Positions 11,467 to 20,833 of a stretch of 64,000 nt of DNA are shown piece after piece. The DNA is taken from NCBI GenBank assembly GCA_030849075.1, contig JASAOO010003540.1, forward strand, positions 44,284 to 108,283. Direction: 5' to 3'. The notes below the pieces were generated by a model. That model was not told the origin of the DNA and ran no database searches. It saw nothing but the letters and a program-made list of their open reading frames with translations. This stretch comes from Zelonia costaricensis. Its lineage: Eukaryota > Euglenozoa > Kinetoplastea > Trypanosomatida > Trypanosomatidae. Both the position numbers and the translations under genes were made by a program. Numbering within the stretch: position 1 is the stretch's first letter; every line of letters begins with the position of its first letter.

Positions 11467-12087
11467 CTACAGCAGATCCTCGGCCTGCGTGTGCGAGAGC
11501 AGCCCGCACCACGGCACAAATAGGCAGCCGGACAGGAACGTCGCGCCGCGGAAGGGCCCGATGAAGGCGAGGACGTAGACCGGCGCGAAGACGCCCCACG
11601 AGACGAGCAGCGGATAGGGCATCACGTCAGCCGTGATGTGCCGCTCCACGCTGGCCACGTCGTGCCGCTGCTGCGCCGCAAAGGCGTGCGCGCTCATAAA
11701 GCTTGGGTCGCTAAGCCCGCCGCGCGTCGCCGTCATGGCGTTGAAATACGACCAGAGAAGCAGTGGAGTCACCGCGAGCTGCTGCAGCCCCAGAGCGCAG
11801 ATGCACGGCGTGACGCGCCGCGTCAGCGTGCCGAAGATGCGAGGAAGAAATTGGTTGTACTGACCAACAAGCCCGCCGGCCACGACACCGAAGAGGGCGT
11901 TCTGCCCCAGACGCTCCTTGTCCAGCATTGCGAACATCTGCGCCCCGCTCGGACGCGAGCCCTCGCGTTTCTCGCCACGGGCGCGCCGCGCCGCCGCCTC
12001 ACGGTGCGCGCCGTAGAACTGCGCGAAGAAATCGCCTGCGGCCCACACGGAGCCGTAGAATGCTGCGTAGCGTGCGAATGCGGACAT
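11467..12087 (-). CDS. Mpv17/PMP22-family-like membrane protein
   Basis: The 206-residue product has several hydrophobic helices and a pattern recalling the Mpv17/PMP22 family of mitochondrial or peroxisomal inner-membrane proteins. Near the N-terminus GDFFAQ corresponds to the family's GD-x-x-AQ motif. GLVGQYNQFLPR (about residues 73-84) parallels the family's G-P-x-GH-x-WY loop. A segment with a QQL-x-x-TP-x-LLW pattern follows, and the C-terminal W...P...F-x-P-x-R region ends in a short polar tail. Typical members are 175-220 residues, so the length fits. Similarity is by motif spacing rather than clear identity, and the canonical C-terminal WN-x-YLS is replaced by WCGLLSH. A divergent trypanosomatid member is the best call; an unrelated four-TM protein is possible. 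Confidence 0.6.
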   Translation of the reverse strand: MSAFARYAAFYGSVWAAGDFFAQFYGAHREAAARRARGEKREGSRPSGAQMFAMLDKERLGQNALFGVVAGGLVGQYNQFLPRIFGTLTRRVTPCICALGLQQLAVTPLLLWSYFNAMTATRGGLSDPSFMSAHAFAAQQRHDVASVERHITADVMPYPLLVSWGVFAPVYVLAFIGPFRGATFLSGCLFVPWCGLLSHTQAEDLL

Positions 12088-12318
12088 CGGGCTGCTGCGA
12101 CGCTGCTAGCTGCCGCAAGTCGCCTTTTCGCGCGGATGATGGGGCCGTGCGCGGTGAAGTGCACAAAGCAGTGTATCACAAGTGCGGTGCGGCCAACGTG
12201 GGCAGAGCGCCAGAGACGTGTGTGTGCGCGTTTATGTGTGCGGGTGTGCTGTGCTTGCAGAAGCTTGTATGAGCGGGGGAGGGGAGAACTGTGGTGGATG
12301 ACAACGTGCTGTTGAAGG

Positions 12319-12361
12319 CCCCCCCCCGCCTCTCCCCCCCCTCCCCCCAGCCACCCACCCC
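12319..12361 (-). repeat. G-rich tract in the transcribed sense strand, G-quadruplex candidate
   Basis: The minus strand has G runs of 4, 3, 6, 7 and 9 separated by short loops within 43 bp, about 230-275 nt upstream of the Mpv17-like start codon. This meets the usual four-tract quadruplex pattern. It could lie in the 5' UTR or just upstream of the splice acceptor. Confidence 0.6.
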
Positions 12362-13510
12362 GTACGATGGCAGGACAGAAGGAGACACGAGAGGTGGCAG
12401 ACGCACGTGAGGGAGGGCCGAAGGCGAGAGCACCGCGCAAGACGGGGCCCGCTCTTCACTCAGGTTTGTTATCGCGCAAGGCGTTTCGATCACTCCGCGC
12501 CGGACGCTGCCGCCATCGTGGAGTAAACGAGTCGAGCGGCCGCCAAAAAAGCGGAGGGGGCGCGACAGGCTCGCCGGGTACGCGGTGTCTACTTCTCCTT
12601 CACCAAGCACCAGCCGCGCTTAACGTAGAAATGCCTTTCAACGGCCACGACACAACACGCACACGCGCCGTGCCGCACCACAGCCTCGCGTAGCGCCGCC
12701 GTCTCCGCCCTCCTCTCTTGAAACGGTGCAGGCCTCTTTTTGCTGGTGCGCTGTTCGGGGGGTTCAATTCGTGAGTGTGTGGGCTACCCAACGTGCCAGG
12801 TCTGCGAACGAGCCGCGCGGGGGTAGCGGAGGCATCGGCAGCAACGACTTTTACATGTCTCAAGAGTGTTAACCCGCTCGCATCCGCTTCAACAAAACGA
12901 AAAAAGAAAAGCGCCGCGCCCACGCAAAAAGAGCCGCAGCAGTCCTCTCCAGGTTTCTCCGCCGCCCGTCCCCACTCTCCAAGCGCGGCCTGTTCGGTAA
13001 AAGAGCGCCGCCGCGCGGCTCGACTGCCGCCCCTTCCCCTGTCCCCTCCCCCAAACTCCGCACCCCCCTCCCGTCTTTTGCGCCTCTTCACAGTAGGAGG
13101 AGACTCACGTAGTCACGGAAGGGTCCGCAGGGCCCGCAGAGCGGCCCGTGTGCGTGCTGAGACAAGGTCGCAAAAGACAGAGGCCGAGGAGAAAGACGTG
13201 AGCAGCCACTGGGAAGCCACACAGACAACAACTAACGGCTATCACACACATTTGTTACTCCGGCAGCGCAGAAACCGGACCCGCGTGAGCATTTCGGGTG
13301 TCGATCACCCCCAACGGAGGACAAAGAAGTCTGCGCCGGTTGGGGGGAGCGGAGTTAGGCGTCGGGGAAAGGGCGAAGGAGGAAGTGCGCCTTCCTCCTT
13401 CAGCGGTGACACACGTAATGGACAACACAAGTGCGACGGCCACGAGCGCCGAAGACGAAGGCGACAAGGCACAAGAAGAAAACTAACTCGGCTAAAAGAG
13501 CGTTGGTCAA

Positions 13511-13557
13511 GTGTGTGAGTGAGTGAGTGAGTGAGTGTGTGTGTGTGTGTGTGTGTA
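13511..13557. repeat. (GAGT)n-(GT)n microsatellite
   Basis: Compound tandem repeat of GTGA units followed by GT units on the plus strand, 170 bp beyond the stop codon of the phosphatase gene, so probably in its 3' UTR. Confidence 0.85.
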
Positions 13558-13725
13558 TTTGCACAGATACATATAGAGGCACGGCGAGAAAAAAAGCCAG
13601 AGGAAAGAAGACAGACAAGACGGCTGCCACCACCCGCAGACAAGATGGCGGGTGGTCAAAAGAGAAAAAAGAGCCAAGCGAAAGCAGCAGTTTCACAGCG
13701 CCTCGCAAAAGCGCCCGCAACGTTG

Positions 13726-14997
13726 TTACCGGATCGCGCCGCGCTCACGCAGCGTCTCTTCGTAGACCGCCAGCTCGTTGAGGAAGCCGTCGTTTGGGCG
13801 TGCCGCTGGGCGCGCCTGACGCACGAGGGCCAGTGCGTCGTCTCTCGAGATGCCTTTGAGGTGCATGAGGTACGCCACGGCGACCGTCACGGAGCGTGAG
13901 AGGCCGGCGAAGCAGTGAATCAGCACGCCCTTCTTGTGTGAGCGAGCCTTGTCGATGAACTCGAAGGCCTCCTCGAACACCGGCACCATCGTCTGCTCCG
14001 GGAAGTCGTCCACAGGGAGGACGAGCTGCTGCATCCACGGCTCGATGACCACTTCGAGGTCACGGCCTGCCGTGAGCACGTACCCAATGTCGAGGTCGTG
14101 GTACACCGTCACCGTCTGCGCCGTCCGCAGCGAGCCGAGGAAAAGGTAGTCGAGCACCTTATCGGGGTAGATTTTGTTCAGCTCCACCTGCAGCCACGGC
14201 AACGTGGCGGCCCACTGCTGCTTTTCGATCTGTTCGACAAAGCGAGGCCGGTTGTCAACCTTGAGCACCACCCGCTTGCCTGCAGGGTGCGAGATGCGCT
14301 GCAGCCGCTCGTACGGCACCGGCTCGTCCAGCATCGTCTCGTTCATGGCCAACAGCAGCTCCTCCAGCGTCGGGCACCACTCCAGCAACGGTAGTGGCAG
14401 CCGCTCCAGGCGGTTCGACTCCATGCCGATGCGCCGGATCGCCGGTAAAAACGGGCTGCCGTCTGTGCTGCGCTCGGCCCCGTCGACGCCTTCGAATGGC
14501 AGCGACGTCAGCGAGTTGGAGTTGATAGACAGCACCTGCAGGTTGGGCAGGTAGAAGAGGCTGAGTGGTAGCGACGTCAGACGGTTTGTGCTCATCACCA
14601 GCTCGGTGACAAGGACGAAGGAGCCGCTCTCGAACAGGGCAGCGGGCAGTGAAGCCAGCCTGTTCTCGGAGAGGTTGATGCGCTGCAGCGTGCTGGTAGG
14701 TACCGCTGCCGGCACCTCAGCGAGCCCGAGGGCGGAGAGGTTACATTCGTGCGTCGTGCGGCTCTGCTCAATTTCAGCGTTGAGCTCTTCCTCTGTGTCG
14801 CTGACCGGCATCGCGGTGAGCTTGCGCTGCATCTTGCTCATCGGACGCGTGGCAAGGGAGGCGGACTGGTCTTGGGCGAAGGACGAGTTCCTCGAGGAGG
14901 CGGCGGAGCCGGACGAGCAGGAGCGGGCAGAGCCGCTACCGACGGACAAGCACTCACCGAACGCATAGAAGCTGGACGCAGGGACAATGGTCGACAT
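13726..14997 (-). CDS. Leucine-rich-repeat dual-specificity phosphatase
   Basis: The 423-residue protein joins leucine-rich repeats to a dual-specificity phosphatase. A Ser-rich N-terminal about 90 residues precedes at least four LRR units (about 105-240), visible as repeated LSENRLASLP, MSTNRLTSLP, INSNSLTSLP and MESNRLERLP. The C-terminal domain (about 275-415) carries the signature HCFAGLSRS, with nucleophile Cys362 and Arg368 of the C-x5-R loop. Asp330/Asp331 in LPVDDFPEQ are candidates for the general acid. The typical DSP sequence AYLMHLKGISRDDAL follows. All expected catalytic residues are present, so it should be active on phospho-Ser/Thr/Tyr substrates; the substrate is not evident. 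LRR-DSP architectures are known in trypanosomatid phosphatase surveys. No membrane segment or targeting peptide is seen. Confidence 0.92.
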   Translation of the reverse strand: MSTIVPASSFYAFGECLSVGSGSARSCSSGSAASSRNSSFAQDQSASLATRPMSKMQRKLTAMPVSDTEEELNAEIEQSRTTHECNLSALGLAEVPAAVPTSTLQRINLSENRLASLPAALFESGSFVLVTELVMSTNRLTSLPLSLFYLPNLQVLSINSNSLTSLPFEGVDGAERSTDGSPFLPAIRRIGMESNRLERLPLPLLEWCPTLEELLLAMNETMLDEPVPYERLQRISHPAGKRVVLKVDNRPRFVEQIEKQQWAATLPWLQVELNKIYPDKVLDYLFLGSLRTAQTVTVYHDLDIGYVLTAGRDLEVVIEPWMQQLVLPVDDFPEQTMVPVFEEAFEFIDKARSHKKGVLIHCFAGLSRSVTVAVAYLMHLKGISRDDALALVRQARPAARPNDGFLNELAVYEETLRERGAIR

Positions 14998-16151
14998 GAT
15001 GAGTAACGCGGCGCCAGGAAGAAGGGCTGCAACTGTGTGCGAGCTCGGCTCGGTGGGGACGAGGAGGACGGCCGGAGCTGAGTCTCAAGTCGTCGCGGTG
15101 ATGTGCGGCGAGACTGAAATAGCGATTAGCCGAGGAAGCCAAAGAAACAAGGAGCCGCGTTGAAGAAGCCCTCCCCCCTTTCGCGCACGTGAAAGACAAA
15201 AGGGTCGAGTGACGAGCTCGCACTGCGGCTGGCAGCGCGCGTCAGCGGAGGGCCCAAGCGACGCAAAGGGCCACTAGCGCGCTGGAAGGTTGAAAGAAAC
15301 AACACGAAGGCACAGAGAGAGAGAGAAGCCTCGCAGACAGTGAGGGTGGCACGGTGTGAGGGGAGGCGCACCTTCGCCGCAACCAAACAAAAACAAAAGG
15401 GTCGAGACGACCAGAGTAGAGTCGGTGCGGTCCACGGCGACAACAGCGGCAGAAAAGATGAGCAAAGCTGAGGGGAGGGGCGATATGTCGACAGCACGAT
15501 TGTGAAAGATGAAGGAGGGAAGAGGTAGCGGGGTGGGACAGTCGAGCAACAGTGCCCTCGCTGCAGACGGAGACACTTGAGCCCTGGCCGTCGAACGAAC
15601 AAAGAGCGGAGTGAGTGAGGAAGTGGAAAACCGAGGCGCTTCGTCGCTGGTCGCCTATGAAAGGGCCTGCGGTACTCGCAAGCACAGACACACACACACA
15701 CACGAAAACGAACCCTCACAAGAGTCCCACGCCGACGCGAAGCCCCCGAAGCACAAGCGCGCGACGCAGACTATGAGGAGCGTGGGCGCGGGCCTCCTTG
15801 CTCCAGCCGGAGAAGAAGGAAGTGGAGATCCTGTGAGAAAAGGACGGATGTCGGTCGGCTACGAAGCAGAAAGACACGCAAGATACAAAGACACGAGGCG
15901 AAATAAAATAAAAAACCCGCGGCAGATGCACACGGCTTCGCAGCACTTATCTTCAACGGCGCCGGTGCACGGCAGGGCAGTCGGGAAAACGTCCGCTCCG
16001 TGGGGCACGCAGGACTCGACGCGTGAGCGCTGGGCAGTGAAGTGGCAAAGAGAGTATCGTGAGGACAGGGGAGGGCAGAGCAACGCTCGCGTGCCGGACT
16101 AAGTGGGGAAACGCAAAGTGGCCACAGCGCAGCGCTTCTGGTTGTCAAGGC

Positions 16152-16164
16152 GGGGGGGGGGGGG
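16152..16164. repeat. G13 homopolymer (C13 in the transcript)
   Basis: Thirteen G on the plus strand in the 3' flank of the RRM-protein gene; one of a pair about 345 bp apart. Confidence 0.8.
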
Positions 16165-16495
16165 CACCCAAAGTGATCCGAGACAACGCGGTGCAGGAGA
16201 AGGTGATGGGAGAGGCAACGAAAGGGGTGAGTAGAGGCGGAAAAGAGAGTAGTTGCTGGAGGGTATGCGGCCCTGGGTTGGACACGCACTTGGTTCACTT
16301 CATGGAAGGGAGTGGGCGGGAGCGTCAAACACACGCCTGCATCCACACAACGAAGACAGCACCCGAGCAAAGTGGTTGTTTCCAAAGCGTGGTCGAGTTC
16401 GTTGGCTGCTCCACGCAACGGGCGCAGACGCGTTCGCTTCTTTCTGCGGCAGCGAAGGAGTCGGCGTTTCTTTTTCCCTCTTCCTGTGTGTGAGT

Positions 16496-16509
16496 GGGGG
16501 GGGGGGGGG
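16496..16509. repeat. G14 homopolymer (C14 in the transcript)
   Basis: Fourteen G on the plus strand, about 325 nt after the RRM-gene stop codon in the transcript. Likely length-variable. Confidence 0.8.
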
Positions 16510-16832
16510 CTTGCCGCAGGTTCACTTTCAGTTTCTGGACGAGAACAGCTACAGCGTGGCGACGCCCGCACGGCTCGCTCGCTTAAACCACTTACACGAA
16601 GTCCTTTACACAAAAAACAAGAAAGCACACCATCGAGTTGCAGCCCTGCGTAGTGCGTGCGACCGTGCAGGCAGCCACCGCGTTCTTGCCTCCACCCTCT
16701 GCACTCACACACACGCTAGAGCAGAAGATCATAAAAGGCACGCTTCAGCTCCTGCAGGCGACAATGCCGCGCGCGGGGGGCTCGAGGGGAGTGGTCGGCG
16801 GGTGCGACACAGAGTGTCGCTCTTGGTGCAAC

Positions 16833-17756
16833 TCAGCTCCGCGCAGCGTCGCGCCGCCGTATCGCCTCCTCACGCTGCGTTTTGTCCGCCGCGAAGTTGC
16901 AACGCAGCTCGCGGCCCTCCATCTTGTACCTGTCCAGCATCGCGGCTGCGCAGCCGGCAAGCGCCACGGAAGCCATCGTCACGTACATGTGCTTCACTTT
17001 GCCCTGGTGTTTTGCGGGCAGCATGTCCACCTCCTCCACAACCTCTGTCTCCTTGCCGATCTGATCCACGTAGTCGATCGCGTTGGGATCGGAGTCGACG
17101 ACGGTGCTGATGAAATCCTTGACTTGCTTCACCGTGAAACTGGCGGGGATGCCGCCGAGGAACAGCGTGCGCGCACGCTTCTCCTTTCGGTCGCGCCAAA
17201 AGGTGCCATTCCTGAACTTGGGGTCGTGGCGCAGCTTCACCTCCGCAGCGGGGCCCTCGGCAGTGGGCGCCCCGTCCGCGTTGGGCTGCTGGGCGGCCGC
17301 TTCGTCCAGCATCTCCTTGGTCGCCGCGGCGGTGGTGCTGAGCCGCGTCATCTGCCGCTCCAGTCGCTGACTCGTCTCCCACCGGTGGCGCTCCTTGCGC
17401 GAGAGCCCCTCCGGCATGGGCGCCGGCGCGGCCGCCTCCATGCGAGCACGCTTGGTCGGGTGCGCGAGCGAGGCCGCGGCCGACGAAAGCTGGACAGTCG
17501 GCGACGCCGAGGGCGAGGGCCCGCCGAGAGAAGGGTCTGCAGCTCGCTTGCGTGAGGCGGGTGCCGCGCCGCCCTCCCTCCCCTCAGCAGGGCGCCGCGG
17601 GGGCGGCAGCGCCGGCCGGTGGCTACGGGCGGCATTTTCGCCGTCGTCGAGGTGGGCGGGCCTTGTGCGGTGGGAGGGTGCACCACCGCCCTCCTCCGCC
17701 TTCTTGCGCTTCGTGTCGCGCCGCTGCTTCTTGCGCAGGACGGCGCGGCTTGGCAT
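16833..17756 (-). CDS. RRM-type RNA-binding protein
   Basis: The 307-residue protein has one RNA recognition motif near its C-terminus (about 196-290). The RNP2 strand reads TLFLGGIP. The RNP1-like strand KVKHMYVTM is preceded by an extended acidic loop (KETEVVEEVDML). The N-terminal 20 residues are strongly basic (RKKQRRDTKRKK), like a nuclear or nucleolar localisation signal. The middle is Pro/Ala/Arg-rich and probably disordered, with a second basic patch (TKRARM). The longest frame begins at 17855, but a pyrimidine tract at 17849-17867 followed by the first AG at 17809 puts that ATG outside the mature mRNA, so the ATG at 17756 is chosen. Target RNA and process are not evident; a role in nuclear or nucleolar RNA processing is an inference. 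Confidence 0.8.
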   Translation of the reverse strand: MPSRAVLRKKQRRDTKRKKAEEGGGAPSHRTRPAHLDDGENAARSHRPALPPPRRPAEGREGGAAPASRKRAADPSLGGPSPSASPTVQLSSAAASLAHPTKRARMEAAAPAPMPEGLSRKERHRWETSQRLERQMTRLSTTAAATKEMLDEAAAQQPNADGAPTAEGPAAEVKLRHDPKFRNGTFWRDRKEKRARTLFLGGIPASFTVKQVKDFISTVVDSDPNAIDYVDQIGKETEVVEEVDMLPAKHQGKVKHMYVTMASVALAGCAAAMLDRYKMEGRELRCNFAADKTQREEAIRRRDAARS

Positions 17757-17808
17757 TTGGCGCAGAGAGAGGGCAATCGATGTAGCAGAGCTTCGGTTTG
17801 CCGCCGAG

Positions 17809-17867
17809 CTTGGGCGCCGAGGCGAACCGGGAGCATATGTGTAGAGAGCGCACAAGAGAAGGAGAGT
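17809..17867 (-). promoter_or_regulatory. Candidate spliced-leader acceptor for the RRM gene
   Basis: The sense strand has a CT-rich tract (17849-17867) and then no AG until 17809, giving a 5' UTR of about 52 nt. This decides the start codon at 17756. Confidence 0.45.
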
Positions 17868-19005
17868 GAGGTCGTGAGTGGGAGGAAATGGGGAGGAAGA
17901 ACCCCGTCGAGGGCGGCATACTCAAGCAGGGAGGGCAACCCAGACTACCGCAGACACCAGTGGCCTCGCTTTGGGGGCAGCATCGTCGCAGAGGCAGGGG
18001 TCGCAGCGGGGCCTTGCACAAAGCCCTCCGAGCCGCTTTCCGAGTACCGGTAGGCCGAAGGGGAAGGAGGGCTGCACGCCGCGCTGCGCCTTCAGCCATC
18101 TGACCGCGCATGGAGAGATCAAGCGCGACCCAGAGCAGCGCCGTGTGCTGGGCTGCACGAGCGGCACTCCCCTCCCCCTGGGTGGTATACCTCTGTTCTC
18201 GTGCCGTAGTCACTGGTGTTTGGTGCTCGTTTGTTTTCTCGTGCAACGGTGCCTGAGCCGACGCGCTGGCAAGCACTCAAGTGAACAGAACATGTCAAAT
18301 ACGGCGCAACAGAGCGGGCGAGGCGTCACCGCGCTGGGGTGGGGCGCTGGCCGCTTCAGCCTTTTTTTAGCCAGCGCGGAGTTGGCGGGGGATGAAGAAG
18401 ATAGAAGAGGGGAAGAGGCGGGTGCGATACCGCAACAGCGTGCAGCAGCAGACGGCGCGGCCACACAACGCAGCACGAAGAAAGCAAGCGCGACCAAACT
18501 ACAACAAAAGTGCGACGCTTGCCGGCTTTACCTCACCAATGCGGTTGGTGGCCTCCAACACGGGCACACGGACAGGCACGCATTAGTGGCCAGGCGCGTC
18601 GCGCGACAATCGTCTGCCGCCATAACGGAGTTCTCACGCTTCTCCGCCCGCCGCCCTTCCAGGTACGCGCAGACCCCACGGGGGAAAACAGATAACAAAG
18701 CAGAGGGTTCCTCTAAACGCACGCGGATTACACAAGGGGGGGGGCGCTTCTGCACCTGACATCCTCGCGTGCGTCTCCCTTTCGTGTGCTGACTCCAAGC
18801 AAGCATCGCGCACGTCTGCAAACGCAGCCACCCGTCCGCGGCACTGGGCCTCGTGAGCGAACTGAGTTACATCGGGCACTTCGGCCGTCGGGGGGCGACA
18901 AAATACTTGCGACGCAGCGGGAAGCGGTGTGACGCAGGGGGGGGGGAAGAGCAGAGGGTGCCGTGACAACAAGCAGCCGAGAGCGTCCTCGCAGTTCACA
19001 GCAGC
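17868..19005. other. Spacer, no gene seen
   Basis: About 1.1 kb between the MFS transporter stop and the RRM gene. Frames in it have no recognisable domain. G runs occur near 18737 and 18940 on the plus strand. Confidence 0.5.
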
Positions 19006-20607
19006 TCACCTGGATTTCACGGAGTGCGACCGGGTCCGTGGCTGAAGCGGCAGCGCGTCGGCGAGAGCAGTTCCTGGCGACGCTGGCGCGCCCGTGTGTT
19101 CGGGTGCCTCCTCCTCGTCCTCGAGGTCCTCCAAATCTGGCACGACGCCGTCGAAATCGTTCTGCTGCCGCGTCAACTCCTCGACAATCTGCAGCCGCCT
19201 GTGGCTCGGCGCACTGAGGACGCCACCGGTGCGCCGGTCTTCTGTGAGTAGCACGACACTGGCAAGCATGGCTAGCAAGGCAGAGAGCAGAAACAGCGCC
19301 TCGGTCCACATGTACGCGACGAGCGGGGGCAACTCCTGCGCCAACGGGCCGCTGCCGCTGCTGTCGTTCTTGCGGAAGTGGTCGAGGATGGCACCGACGA
19401 GCATCGGGAAGGTGGCGAGGCCGATGTTCTGAATCGACGTCATGGCGCCGTACGCGACCCCGACGACGGAGTCAGGGACGGCCCACGGCACGGAGGGCCA
19501 CAACCCCGACACGAGAAAGCTGTAAAAGCAGCCCATCAGCACCATGAGCGCCGCTCCCGGAACGAGGGTGACCATGAAGAGAACGTGAATAGCGGCGAAG
19601 CACGAGCAGGCGAGGATGAGCCACCACGTGTTGCGGCCCACGGAGTCGACAGCGAGCCCGATGGCGGGGCTGGCGACCGCAGAGGTGATCTGGTAGAACG
19701 AGAGATAGCGAGCTGCCTGATCGCCGGTGTAGCCGTACTTCACCTCGAAAAAGTTCTTGCCGACTCCCATGAATGGGAAGATCGAAGTGTAGCAGAACAC
19801 GCACACGGCGCACAACAGCCAGTATGCAAATGGCATCCGCACAATGTCGGACAGCCGCATCGCCTCCGTCTCGGCCGCGACATCGCGCTCCTCCGCCGCT
19901 GCAGCGGCGGCGAGGTAGCCGGTGCGCTCGGCGTAGCGGTCCGCTAGCACCAGCACGCCACACGCCATCACGGACACGAAGCACGCCGCAATGCCGGACA
20001 CCGCAGCTGCGCCGACGCCCCACTTGTTCGCGATTGCGGGGGCGAAAAGAAAGTTGAATGAAGAGCCGACGCGGGAGAAGCTGATGGTAATGCCGAAGGC
20101 GAGCGCCATGCCGCGGCGACCCTTAAACCAGCGTGCGACAAACGCGGATTGCGCGACGGAGAGGGACTCGCCGCCAAGCCCGAAGATGATGCGACCGGTG
20201 ATCAGCATCCAGTACGCCGTCGCGCACACGCCGAAGTAGAACACGACGGAACCGAGCAGAATGAGGGACGTGAAGAGCAGCATGGCACGGCGCAATCCCA
20301 GGTACTTGTCGATGAGCAGCCCGCCTGCAACCGAGAGCACCGTGTTCGGCCAGGCGTACACGCTGTACAGGTACTGGTTCATGCTCTCCGTGTAGGTCTT
20401 GCCGTTTGTGATGAAGTGGTTTTCAATGGTGCTACCGCTTCCGCTTCCGACAGAGCCTGGAAAGTCGTAGATGTAGTAGCTGCCGAAAGTGAGAAAGCAC
20501 GCAACGCTCAGCACGTACCACCGCAGCTCGCGCGACTCCTCCGCCAGGACATCGTACATCGACGTCGGTGACCCGACGACGATGTCCTCGCCATTCTGCG
20601 CCGCCAT
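19006..20607 (-). CDS. Major facilitator superfamily transporter, MFSD1-like
   Basis: The 533-residue protein has about 12 hydrophobic segments in two halves separated by a charged central loop (roughly residues 215-255, AAAAAEERDV). Signature-like loops include DKYLGLRRA after TM2/3 and FKGRRGMALAFG, the usual MFS region near TM4/5. In the second half, AYGAMTSIQNIGLA closely follows the pattern of metazoan MFSD1-type lysosomal transporters (AYG-x-M-x-SIQN-x-GLA), as does the preceding SVPWAVPDS. The acidic C-terminal tail (LEDLEDEEE) is cytosolic by prediction. A substrate cannot be read directly; MFSD1 relatives handle dipeptides in lysosomes, so a lysosomal or acidocalcisomal location is only an inference. 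The longest frame starts at 20814, but the first AG after the tract at 20817-20833 is at 20793, so MAAQNGED at 20607 is the likely start. Confidence 0.85.
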   Translation of the reverse strand: MAAQNGEDIVVGSPTSMYDVLAEESRELRWYVLSVACFLTFGSYYIYDFPGSVGSGSGSTIENHFITNGKTYTESMNQYLYSVYAWPNTVLSVAGGLLIDKYLGLRRAMLLFTSLILLGSVVFYFGVCATAYWMLITGRIIFGLGGESLSVAQSAFVARWFKGRRGMALAFGITISFSRVGSSFNFLFAPAIANKWGVGAAAVSGIAACFVSVMACGVLVLADRYAERTGYLAAAAAAEERDVAAETEAMRLSDIVRMPFAYWLLCAVCVFCYTSIFPFMGVGKNFFEVKYGYTGDQAARYLSFYQITSAVASPAIGLAVDSVGRNTWWLILACSCFAAIHVLFMVTLVPGAALMVLMGCFYSFLVSGLWPSVPWAVPDSVVGVAYGAMTSIQNIGLATFPMLVGAILDHFRKNDSSGSGPLAQELPPLVAYMWTEALFLLSALLAMLASVVLLTEDRRTGGVLSAPSHRRLQIVEELTRQQNDFDGVVPDLEDLEDEEEAPEHTGAPASPGTALADALPLQPRTRSHSVKSR

Positions 20608-20792
20608 CACGTGCTTGCGCCTCACAACAAACCAACGAAAACGTGAGATCGAAGCGATCTGTGTGTATAATGTAGCCACCAGTTTCAGCGCCGAGCTGAC
20701 TCTGGCGGGGGTCTGCAGCAGTAGCAGCAAGAGCAGGCGAGGAGTTCCAGCCCAAGTTCGCGCCGCCGCAGCGCCCGTTCCACTTCTCTCGC

Positions 20793-20833
20793 CTCGAAGA
20801 GTAGGCGCCAACAACAGAAAAAAAAAAACAAAG
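20793..20833 (-). promoter_or_regulatory. Candidate spliced-leader acceptor for the MFSD1-like gene
   Basis: The sense strand is T-rich (10 consecutive T) followed by a first AG at 20793, giving a 5' UTR of about 185 nt and excluding the upstream in-frame ATG at 20814. Confidence 0.5.

Larger units (their letters stand above)
12088..13725. other. Spacer with G4-prone tract and GT repeat
   Basis: About 1.6 kb without a convincing gene. It holds a C-rich block at 12319-12361 (G-rich in the transcript) and a GAGT/GT microsatellite at 13511-13557. Plus-strand frames such as 12775-13518 are Arg/Ser-rich and lack any domain. Confidence 0.55.
14998..16832. other. Spacer with two long G homopolymers, no gene seen
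   Basis: About 1.8 kb forming the 3' flank of the RRM gene and the 5' flank of the phosphatase gene. Homopolymers of 13 G (16152-16164) and 14 G (16496-16509) occur on the plus strand, and a CA tract at about 15688-15703. Pyrimidine tracts for trans-splicing into the phosphatase gene are plausible at about 15290-15335 (sense CT repeats). Confidence 0.55.

Noticed and set aside
13726..14997. Possible LRR-kinase or LRR-type GTPase
   Set aside because: The C-terminal domain has the C-x5-R phosphatase loop and no kinase or G motifs.
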